Positions 1-6,274 of a DNA stretch of 64,000 nt are shown piece by piece. The notes under the pieces are model-generated. The model did no database searches and was not told where the DNA came from. It saw nothing but the letters and a program-made list of their open reading frames with translations. The stretch lies in NCBI GenBank assembly GCA_964594775.1, contig CAZQNO010000009.1:1-64000 (forward strand), in the 5' to 3' direction. Position 1 is the first letter of the stretch. Each line of letters begins with the position of its first letter. The DNA is from CAYFVU01 sp964594775. GTDB taxonomy: Bacteria > Spirochaetota > Spirochaetia > DSM-16054 > Sediminispirochaetaceae. Made by a program: the position numbers and the translations under genes.

Positions 1-53
<53 letters not shown>

Positions 54-74
54 CTATACAGAACCACACAGTTA

Positions 75-99
75 AGCCGGCGCATTGCCGGTTTTTTTT
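75..99 (+). terminator. Intrinsic terminator after tRNA-Glu
   Basis: CCGGC (77-81) pairs with GCCGG (87-91) around a short loop and is followed at once by eight T residues. It lies 22 bases after the tRNA, as expected for a rho-independent terminator of the tRNA transcript. Confidence 0.85.
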
Positions 100-328
100 C
101 GGCCCGGAAAGCGGGCAGACCCGGTCGGAGCACACATGGGACGAAGAAAGTTTAGCGAGCGCTTGTTTTCAGAGGAACGATCGGCTATCCTCGCAAAGAT
201 ATGATTACTCGCCTTTCCATAAAAAGGAAGCGCCATAGGGAAACGGCCGACGACGGTGAAACGAGAAGAACTCTCTAGGCTTGAGCAGGGCAGTTTCGGA
301 AAGAATAGGCGTGTCGGGCGGCTCAGTC
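100..328. other. Intergenic stretch without a recognisable feature
   Basis: Between the tRNA terminator and the 3' end of the CheW-CZB gene I find no gene. A 22-codon plus-strand frame at 136-204 has no ribosome binding site and no recognisable product, and I do not count it as a gene. No clear terminator for the minus-strand cheW gene was seen here. Confidence 0.5.
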
Positions 329-1186
329 TTAGGCCACCGGAGTCTTCACTCCCTCAGCACCTTGGATGATCCAGTCCGGTTCGACAAGATAGACGATCTC
401 CTCCTCCCGTTCCCGGCGGGCGACCTTCGAGTGTCGAGCGAAACCCTTGGTATCGCTTTGAAAAGAGGCGAGGGTAGATTCCTGGGCAATCCGGAGGGAT
501 TCGACGACTTCTACCTTGTCTACCACAACGGCGAACTTTTCGTCGTCCGTGTCGACAAGAATGACAACCTCTTTCCTGCCGATCTTGATATAGTGCTTGA
601 GGTTTTCGAAAAGCTGGATAAGGCGGGCCAATTCTCCCTCTCGGCGGGATTTTATCAGCTCAACCGCCTCTTCTCGTTTTCCCTCTTCCCTGAGCATCAG
701 CGCATCCTCGCCGGTCTGATGGATCAGTTTGTGCGGTTTATCGAATTTCTTCAACTCGAAGGCGACCTCGGTACTGTCCGCCTTATAGTGGTCGTACCAA
801 TGGCCGAATTTACACTTATGGGGATCTAATTCTCCTTCGAAGGGTTCATCGCTGTTCACCGCTTCCTCGAGCTGGTCCACCCAGACCTTGTGCTCGTGTT
901 CCCGCTGCTCAAGCTGTTCGATGAGGGCGTTCTCCTCGTCCTCCAGACCCGTCATACCGACCCGTTTGCGAAAATCGACGAGACGAAAGGTCTCCGAGCG
1001 GACGTTTATTACCCCTCGCACCCAAGAAGGAGCGTTGGGAATGTGAATGACATCCTGAACGGGAAGCATCTCTCGGACCTTCGAAACGGGAAGGGCAAAA
1101 TGCACGTCAACAGCAGAAAACACGAGATGCTGCTCTTCGGCACCCTCTTCGCCGCTGTCTGCATAAATATCATCATAATCACTCAT
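329..1186 (-). CDS. CheW-type chemotaxis adaptor with an inserted CZB zinc-sensor domain
   Basis: A 285-residue cytoplasmic protein. Residues about 18-76 match the first half of a CheW fold (the stretch ending WVRGVINVRSETFRLVDF), and residues about 204-275 the second half (KEVVILVDTDDEKFAVVVDKV). CheW couples chemoreceptors to the kinase CheA. Between the halves sits a chemoreceptor zinc-binding (CZB) domain with all expected ligands: H99 in HKVW, C125 in CKFGHWY, and H152 and H156 in HKLIH. Ordinary CheW is about 160 residues, so the roughly 125-residue excess is the insert. Known CZB domains bind zinc and respond to zinc or hypochlorous acid; inference: this adaptor senses a ligand itself. 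A promoter-like sequence lies 6 bases before the ATG and there is no Shine-Dalgarno, which suggests a leaderless message. It stands alone, without other chemotaxis genes nearby. Confidence 0.88.
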   Translation of the reverse strand: MSDYDDIYADSGEEGAEEQHLVFSAVDVHFALPVSKVREMLPVQDVIHIPNAPSWVRGVINVRSETFRLVDFRKRVGMTGLEDEENALIEQLEQREHEHKVWVDQLEEAVNSDEPFEGELDPHKCKFGHWYDHYKADSTEVAFELKKFDKPHKLIHQTGEDALMLREEGKREEAVELIKSRREGELARLIQLFENLKHYIKIGRKEVVILVDTDDEKFAVVVDKVEVVESLRIAQESTLASFQSDTKGFARHSKVARREREEEIVYLVEPDWIIQGAEGVKTPVA

Positions 1187-1192
1187 GAGTCC

Positions 1193-1221
1193 ATTATACT
1201 AGCGGGCGAAGCAGAATGCAA
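1193..1221 (-). promoter_or_regulatory. Sigma-70-type promoter for the CheW-CZB gene
   Basis: On the minus strand TTGCAT (1221-1216), a 17-base spacer and a perfect TATAAT (1198-1193). Only six bases separate the -10 element from the ATG, so transcription should begin at or next to the start codon. Confidence 0.7.
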
Positions 1222-1332
1222 AAGATATTATGAGAAATTGAGAATTTTTGCGAAAAAATTTTTGAGAGTATTCGACGAACGCAGACGAGAAGCGCCGGCC
1301 ATAAAGGCTAAAGGCCGGCGCCTGCAAAATTC

Positions 1333-2115
1333 CTACTTTATCGCCGCGCCGAAGGCGATGCCGAGGGCGAAGGCCCTGTTCGCGTCGAGTGCGTCCGTAA
1401 TTATCGCGTCTACTGCGAATTTGAACTTGGAGAACTCGGGGATGCTGGCCAGGTCGATCCGGATACCCGTGTTGAACACACCGCGGAAGGTCGAATCGGC
1501 ACCAATAGGCTGTACGCTGTAGGAGAAGTTGGAGAAGTCGTTGATCCAGTGGATGTAGCCCTGGAAGACCTCGGGGAAGAGGAGGAGGTCGAAACCCATG
1601 CCGAAGTCGATGGCGTCGTCGGGGGCGTGTTCTCCGAAGGTCTTACCTATGACGAATGTCGTCTCGGCGGGCATCTTGAAGAAGTCGCCGGGATAGGTGG
1701 CGGCTAAGTAGAGCTGTTGATAATTGGATTCAACGTCGTTCTCCTTGAGCATCTGTGCGTTGCCGCCGATGGCGATTGCGGTGGCGCGCTTGATGGGAAG
1801 CTGGATCTTGCCGTGGATGATCGTGTCCGAGTCTTCCGACTCCTCCTGCGTGTCGTGTGCCGCCCCCAATTCGAGCATCTTGAAGAGGCTGATGGACATC
1901 TTTGGGATATGAGTTGTCACTTCCTCTTCCACCACTGCATGATAGCCGAGATCGAAGCCGAAGTCCGCCGTTCTCTCCCAACCGATCCTGCCGGTCGGTA
2001 TGCTTACCAGGCCGGTCGATCCGTTGAGGGACATACCCTTAAGAGGCGCTGCGCCAACCATGACAACTGAAACAGTTGTCACTATGAAGACGAGCATGAG
2101 TAATTTCTTTTTCAT
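1333..2115 (-). CDS. Exported, probably outer-membrane beta-barrel protein
   Basis: A 260-residue protein with a classic signal peptide: KKK, then a hydrophobic stretch, and likely cleavage after VGAAP (about residue 23). The mature part starts with STGLVSIPTGRIGWE, a glycine-rich first strand common in bacterial outer-membrane beta-barrels, and continues with alternating polar and hydrophobic stretches and a glycine-rich, lysine-terminated end (ALGIAFGAAIK). No cysteine lipobox. I do not recognise a named family; placement in the outer membrane is inferred from the signal peptide and strand pattern. The ATG has a good Shine-Dalgarno (AAGGAG) and a promoter upstream. It is monocistronic, 147 bases upstream of the CheW-CZB gene in the same orientation but separated by that gene's own promoter. 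Confidence 0.7.
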   Translation of the reverse strand: MKKKLLMLVFIVTTVSVVMVGAAPLKGMSLNGSTGLVSIPTGRIGWERTADFGFDLGYHAVVEEEVTTHIPKMSISLFKMLELGAAHDTQEESEDSDTIIHGKIQLPIKRATAIAIGGNAQMLKENDVESNYQQLYLAATYPGDFFKMPAETTFVIGKTFGEHAPDDAIDFGMGFDLLLFPEVFQGYIHWINDFSNFSYSVQPIGADSTFRGVFNTGIRIDLASIPEFSKFKFAVDAIITDALDANRAFALGIAFGAAIK

Positions 2116-2133
2116 ATAAGACTCCTTACTATG

Positions 2134-2161
2134 AATATATTATTAAGGTAATATATTGCAA
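2134..2161 (-). promoter_or_regulatory. Promoter for the outer-membrane-like protein
   Basis: Minus strand TTGCAA (2161-2156), 16-base spacer, TATATT (2139-2134), followed by a short leader with AAGGAG before the ATG at 2115. The surrounding DNA is very AT-rich. Confidence 0.55.
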
Positions 2162-2227
2162 GTAAGTATAAAAAACAAGGAAAGCCGTGGTATTTTCTGA
2201 TAAAATACGGTGCTAAGAGGAGGATAT

Positions 2228-3307
2228 ATGATCGAAACGGACAGTATTGTCACATTGAAGGCGACGGATTTGGACGGATATCTTAATAAAAAGGACAAGG
2301 AACACCTCGGCCGGATGGATGAGTTGTACGGGCGGGCGTTTTCCTCCTTCGATATAATACACAGAACGGATAACGAGAAGCGGCTGAGTGGTGCGAAGCG
2401 GGACCTTATCGGCCTCTACGACGAAATGGGAAAACTGATGCAGCAGATCGTCGCCGAGGAGGAAGACCTGCACGTTTACTGCTTCGACACGCCGAAGGAG
2501 GTCCATGGAGAGGCCTCCCGGCTCATATCGAAGCTGCGGAACGTGAAGACGGAGCACCATGAGTTTGTCTACTACATACAGCGGGCCTATGAACTTCTCT
2601 TCAACCTGGCCTTTACCGAGAGAGTGACGAAAAAGAAAAACTATCTCATTACCGAAACGCCGGTGACCGTTCCGGTGCAGAACTACGCCGTGCATAAAAT
2701 TCCCGACGTGGATGAGGCAATCGACAATACGGTCATGTGTGTGATGCTCAGGGGCTCCCTTCTTCCCTCGATGATCATGAGCAAGGAGATCCAGGAATAC
2801 TCCTCTTCGAATTACGTCAGCCCCTTCGCCCTCTTCAAGATAAAAAGGGACGATTCTAAGAAGGAGCACAACATGGAGTACCTGTTGGACCTGGAAAAAT
2901 CCTTCTTCGATCTCGATGAATTGCATGACAGAGACCTCATTTTCGCCGATCCAATGAACGCCACCGGCGGAAGTCTCGTTACCATCGTTAAGTATCTGTT
3001 GGGAAAGGGGGTAAAACCCCGTTCTATCGGCTGCATTAACGTCATATCGGCTCTCAAGGGCGCCGTCCGTATAGTACGGGCCCTCGAAAACGTCAAAGTC
3101 TACACCCTCTGGATGGATCCTGTCCTCAACGATGCGGCCTATATTCTTCCTGGCTTGGGGGATGCAGGGGACAGACTCAACGGCAGGGACGCCGACGACA
3201 TGCCCCGCAACATTATTCAGCTTATCGCCGACTACGGTGCCGGAATTTCCGAGCTCTACCGCGCCCAGGTACGAAAGATCGAAGAGACTGTCCTGGGGAG
3301 CTACTGA
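2228..3307 (+). CDS. Uracil phosphoribosyltransferase-like protein with a 165-residue N-terminal extension
   Basis: A 359-residue protein. The C-terminal half carries the two signatures of Upp-type uracil phosphoribosyltransferase: the PRPP loop LIFADPMNATGGSLV (237-251) and the uracil-binding segment AYILPGLGDAGDRLNG (304-319). The family normally has about 210 residues; here residues 1-165 form an extra, mostly helical and charged region I do not recognise. Established chemistry is uracil plus PRPP to UMP, but with this extension the protein may have another base substrate or a regulatory role. The start is taken at 2228, six codons after an in-frame GTG, because AAGAGGAGG lies directly before this ATG. 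The stop overlaps the ATG of the downstream TPR lipoprotein (TGATG), so the two are probably translationally coupled. Confidence 0.78.
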   Translation: MIETDSIVTLKATDLDGYLNKKDKEHLGRMDELYGRAFSSFDIIHRTDNEKRLSGAKRDLIGLYDEMGKLMQQIVAEEEDLHVYCFDTPKEVHGEASRLISKLRNVKTEHHEFVYYIQRAYELLFNLAFTERVTKKKNYLITETPVTVPVQNYAVHKIPDVDEAIDNTVMCVMLRGSLLPSMIMSKEIQEYSSSNYVSPFALFKIKRDDSKKEHNMEYLLDLEKSFFDLDELHDRDLIFADPMNATGGSLVTIVKYLLGKGVKPRSIGCINVISALKGAVRIVRALENVKVYTLWMDPVLNDAAYILPGLGDAGDRLNGRDADDMPRNIIQLIADYGAGISELYRAQVRKIEETVLGSY

Positions 3308-4308
3308 TGATGAGTTTTCGCCGCCGCAGAGAAGGAGACCGAACAGCTCCTTTTAGACACAAAGCTATAGCCGCGATTGGTATTATTCTTATTCTGTTTT
3401 TCCTGTCGGGCTGTGTTCATCGAAAGACGACCCTGGAGCTGGCCGAGACCTATTATAATTTGGGAAACGCCTATACCGAGTTGGGTGAATGGGAGAAGGC
3501 CGGTGAGGCTTACCTGCGGGCGATGGAACTCGACCCGTCCCTCCGGAGGGCCGGGTATCAGATGGCCCGGGTCTACGTGCAGGGGGGTGAGTACGAAGAG
3601 GCGCGGCTGCGATTGACCGGACTCCTCAAAGAAGACCCCGAAAATCTCTTGATAATGGAAAATCTCGCCTGGGTCTATGTGCAGCAGGGAAGAAATGAAG
3701 ACGCCCTCAAAATTTATCGGGAGATTCTGGAGAAGAACCCGGCAGACTGCGATATTCGTTACAACGCCGCCCTCATTGAAGAGGAACGGGAGGATTGGCA
3801 GGGCGCCTGCGGGCTCTTGGAGAAATGTATCGACTATGAGCAGGCCGATGCGGAAATTTTCCGTTTATTGGGAAGGGCCTCCCTTGCTCTGGGGAAAGAA
3901 GAGGGAATCTCCTACCTCGAACGTGCCTACGAGGCGGACCCTGTACTCTCGGGACTCGGCGAGGAGCTCGCCTCCGCCTATCGAAGGGAAGAGCTCTACG
4001 CAGAAGCCGTGGAGATTTACGACGAGATACTCTCGCGAAGCGACGACGAGAAGGAGGCCGGCCGGATTCGCTACGAGCAGGCCTTCCTCCTTCTCACCGC
4101 TTTGGAGGACTACGAGAGGGGTATGCGCAGCCTAAGGGAGGTTGTGGAAGCGGGCTATAGAGATGATGAGGCCTTTGCGCGGCTCTACTCCTTTCCCTCC
4201 CTCCTCGATCCGGTGAGGATAAGGGAGCTTTTTCAGGAATACGGTATAGAGCCGTCTGCCGAAGAGAATCAGGAGAGACCGTCTAAGAACGGCCGCAGTG
4301 AATCGTAA
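3307..4308 (+). CDS. TPR-repeat lipoprotein
   Basis: A 333-residue protein with a basic N-terminus, a hydrophobic segment (residues 19-33) and a lipobox LSGC with C36 as the lipidation site, so it is anchored to a membrane facing the periplasm. From residue 44 on there are tandem tetratricopeptide repeats (for example YYNLGNAYTELGEWEKAGEA and the following AYLRAMELDPS) through about residue 290, which normally form protein-protein interaction surfaces. ATG at 3307 overlaps the stop of the phosphoribosyltransferase-like gene; a second in-frame ATG follows directly. The 3' end overlaps the convergent adk gene by 40 bases. Partner unknown. Confidence 0.82.
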   Translation: MMSFRRRREGDRTAPFRHKAIAAIGIILILFFLSGCVHRKTTLELAETYYNLGNAYTELGEWEKAGEAYLRAMELDPSLRRAGYQMARVYVQGGEYEEARLRLTGLLKEDPENLLIMENLAWVYVQQGRNEDALKIYREILEKNPADCDIRYNAALIEEEREDWQGACGLLEKCIDYEQADAEIFRLLGRASLALGKEEGISYLERAYEADPVLSGLGEELASAYRREELYAEAVEIYDEILSRSDDEKEAGRIRYEQAFLLLTALEDYERGMRSLREVVEAGYRDDEAFARLYSFPSLLDPVRIRELFQEYGIEPSAEENQERPSKNGRSES

Positions 4309-4907
4309 ACCGCTTCCGGCGAGGGAGAGGCATCCACATCATGAAGGATATTCTTCTCCCGATAAAAGGCGATTAGTGGTTCGGTCTGTGTGCGGTAGAC
4401 CTCGAGGCGGTTCTCAATGGCTTCGGGTTTGTCGTCCGGCCTTTGGATGAGTTTTTCTCCCGTCTCGTCGCACTTCCCCTGGACTTTCGGCGGATTGTAG
4501 TGGATGTGATATACCCGGCCGGATTGCTTTGCTATCCGCCTGCCCGAAAGACGCGTGATGAGCAGGTCTTTTTCCACAATGAGGTTTATTACCGCGTCGA
4601 TTCGGGCGAAATCCTCCAGCGATTCGGCCTGTCCAATGGTGCGCGGAAATCCATCGAGAATGAAGCCGTTCTGTGCGTCTTTCTCCTGCAGTCTTCTTCT
4701 CACCATTTCGACAGTCACCTCGTCCGGGACCAAATCACCGGAATCGAGAATGGCCTTCACCCTCTTGCCCAGCTCCGTTTCGTTCCGTATGGCATCGCGG
4801 AACAGATCGCCGGTGGAAATGTGAGGAATTGAATAAGCCTCCTTTACTCTCGCTGCCAATGTACCCTTTCCGGCCCCCGGAGGACCGAGAAAAATCAGAT
4901 TCATCAT
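4269..4907 (-). CDS. adk: Adenylate kinase
   Basis: A 212-residue cytoplasmic enzyme that interconverts ATP plus AMP and two ADP. Seen: the P-loop GPPGAGKGT (8-16), STGDLFRDAIRNET of the AMP-binding region, NGFILDGFPRT, the LID region beginning LSGRRIAKQSGRVYH, and RPDDKPEAIENRLEVY. Length is typical of the long (LID-containing) bacterial form. The LID has no four-cysteine zinc set, so it is the non-zinc type. Two ATGs are adjacent (MMN); the second matches the usual start MNLIFLGPPGAGKGT, and AAGGAGA lies before them. The ATG overlaps the stop of the upstream zinc-finger gene, so the two form an operon. The 3' end overlaps the TPR lipoprotein gene tail to tail. Confidence 0.96.
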   Translation of the reverse strand: MMNLIFLGPPGAGKGTLAARVKEAYSIPHISTGDLFRDAIRNETELGKRVKAILDSGDLVPDEVTVEMVRRRLQEKDAQNGFILDGFPRTIGQAESLEDFARIDAVINLIVEKDLLITRLSGRRIAKQSGRVYHIHYNPPKVQGKCDETGEKLIQRPDDKPEAIENRLEVYRTQTEPLIAFYREKNILHDVDASPSPEAVYDSLRPFLDGLS

Positions 4908-5149
4908 TTTTCTCCTTCAAAATGTGGTATATCGATCTCCCGCAGCGGCATGCGGTATCCGTCCCGGCACTGCTGCGAGCAGAAATCTTCGTATTCGGAT
5001 TCTTCGAGGCTGTAGTAACGTCCGCAGCTTCGGCATCGTAGCCGCTTCATGCTGCATTCTCTGCTGCAGAATTGATCATGATAGACTTCGGTGCGCTGAA
5101 TGTACTTTCCACAGGTTTTACAGCGGGTATAGGCGTGTATCCCTTCCAT
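4904..5149 (-). CDS. Small protein with two tandem CX2C-X14-CX3C zinc-finger-like units
   Basis: An 81-residue protein with eight cysteines in two equal units: C10/C13/C28/C32 and C39/C42/C57/C61. The second half of each unit (FCSRECS, FCSQQCR) resembles treble-clef fingers of the MYM/TRASH type. Each unit can bind one zinc. No enzymatic motif is visible, and function is unknown; RNA, DNA or protein binding are all possible. It precedes adk with a four-base overlap, so it is co-transcribed and likely translationally coupled to it. TATAAT ends six bases before its ATG and there is no Shine-Dalgarno, which suggests a leaderless start. Confidence 0.78.
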   Translation of the reverse strand: MEGIHAYTRCKTCGKYIQRTEVYHDQFCSRECSMKRLRCRSCGRYYSLEESEYEDFCSQQCRDGYRMPLREIDIPHFEGEK

Positions 5150-5155
5150 ATTCCC

Positions 5156-5185
5156 ATTATAGGCGGCGGGGAGGAAAAATTACAA
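5156..5185 (-). promoter_or_regulatory. Promoter for the zinc-finger gene and adk
   Basis: Minus strand TTGTAA (5185-5180), 18-base spacer, TATAAT (5161-5156), six bases, ATG. The message would begin at or near the start codon. Confidence 0.6.
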
Positions 5186-5354
5186 GTTCGGCGGCCCGAA
5201 TTAGTGAAATGGGTCAAAAAGAAACAATGCTCTTTTATGAAAAAACGCCGGTGGAAAAAATGACACAGAAAGCGGTCGATTCTTCTTTTCGTTTTTCAAT
5301 CTGGATAGTATATAAATTATTACTATATATATAGTTATCTTAGATATAAAAGAT

Positions 5355-5370
5355 TGGCACGTTTTTTGCA
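5355..5370 (+). promoter_or_regulatory. Sigma-54 (RpoN) promoter of the hsp20 pair
   Basis: TGGCAC (5355-5360), five bases, TTGCA (5366-5370): the -24 GG and -12 GC are exactly ten bases apart, matching the RpoN consensus. The start site would be near 5381, giving a leader of about 30 bases to the first hsp20 ATG. The region upstream (5285-5345) is very AT-rich and holds the palindrome CTATATATATAG, which could be part of an enhancer or bending site. RpoN promoters need an AAA+ activator, which is not encoded in the window. Confidence 0.82.
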
Positions 5371-5412
5371 ATAATATATACGAAAGCTATTTCTATGAGA
5401 TAGGAGGATACT

Positions 5413-5862
5413 ATGAATCAGTTAGCGAAAAATCGAGGGATGTGGTACCCAACGGGAGAATTTTCCCGTCTGCAAAACGAGATAAACCGGCTTTTCGATT
5501 TCGATTATCCCGGAGGAATGTCCGGTTTATTCGATCGGCACGTGTCTCCGGCCATAGATGTGGTGGAGAAGAGCGATGAAATAGTCGTTTACTGCGATCT
5601 TCCCGGTATCAAGAAGGAAGACGTAGACCTCTCCATCGCCGGAAGTGTGCTGACCATCAAGGGGGAGAAGAAGAAGGAAACGGATAAGGGCAAGAGCTAC
5701 CGCGATGAAACGTGGAGCGGTTCCTTTCAGCGGACCATCTCCCTGCCGGAGATCGTCGATCCGAACAAGGTGGACGCTTCCATGAAGGACGGCGTACTCA
5801 GCATCAGTCTCGCGAAGATGGAAGACAAGAAACCGAAGCAGATCGAAGTAAAGGTGAAATAA
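5413..5862 (+). CDS. Small heat-shock protein, Hsp20 family
   Basis: A 149-residue chaperone that holds unfolding proteins in a refoldable state without ATP. The alpha-crystallin domain spans about residues 45-140, starting at SPAIDVVEKSDEIVVYCDLPG, with the A-x-x-x-G-V-L motif near the end (SMKDGVLSISLAK). The C-terminus PKQIEVKVK carries the isoleucine-containing tail motif in a short form. N-terminal FSRLQNEINRLFDFDYPGG is the usual aggregation-prone region. Start is set by TAGGAGGA before the ATG. It is the first gene behind the sigma-54 promoter and is followed after 11 bases by a second, divergent hsp20 with its own AAGGAGG; the two may form mixed oligomers. Confidence 0.93.
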   Translation: MNQLAKNRGMWYPTGEFSRLQNEINRLFDFDYPGGMSGLFDRHVSPAIDVVEKSDEIVVYCDLPGIKKEDVDLSIAGSVLTIKGEKKKETDKGKSYRDETWSGSFQRTISLPEIVDPNKVDASMKDGVLSISLAKMEDKKPKQIEVKVK

Positions 5863-5873
5863 GGAGGATTACC

Positions 5874-6266
5874 ATGGCGGATAAGAGCAGAGACAGAGAA
5901 AACCGAGAGATCGAGAAACGAGGTGAGGAAGGCAGCAGATGTGTCACTCCCCTGAGCGAAATCCGCGAGGAGGACGGCAAAGTCCTTCTCCGCCTGGAGA
6001 TGCCCGGGGTAGCGAAGGGAGATATCGACATTCGTCTCGATAACGACGAACTCCACATAAAGGCGGTGCGCAGCGACAAGGTAGACGAAAGCGGCTACTT
6101 CCTTCTCCGGGAGCGGGCCTGCGCAGACTACGAAAAGGTCTTCACCATCGACGACACCATCGACCGCGAGAAGGTCGACGCGACGATGAGCAACGGGGTG
6201 CTCAATCTCGCCCTCTACATCAAAGAAGCGGTGAAGCCTCGAAAGATAGACGTAAAGACAGGCTGA
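5874..6266 (+). CDS. Second small heat-shock protein, Hsp20 family, divergent
   Basis: A 130-residue protein. The alpha-crystallin domain runs from VTPLSEIREEDGKVLLRLEMPG (about 24-45) to ATMSNGVLNLALYIKEAVKPRKIDVK. Compared with the upstream Hsp20 it lacks the hydrophobic N-terminal arm, which is replaced by a highly charged start (ADKSRDRENREIEKRGEEG), so it may cap or modulate oligomers of its partner. Such unequal Hsp20 pairs, with class A-like and class B-like members, are known in other bacteria. ATG at 5874 follows AAGGAGGATTACC. It is co-transcribed with the first hsp20 from the sigma-54 promoter. Confidence 0.9.
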   Translation: MADKSRDRENREIEKRGEEGSRCVTPLSEIREEDGKVLLRLEMPGVAKGDIDIRLDNDELHIKAVRSDKVDESGYFLLRERACADYEKVFTIDDTIDREKVDATMSNGVLNLALYIKEAVKPRKIDVKTG

Positions 6267-6274
6267 TCCGGATT

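Noticed and set aside
136..204. 22-codon frame after the tRNA terminator
   Set aside because: No ribosome site or promoter and too short to judge.
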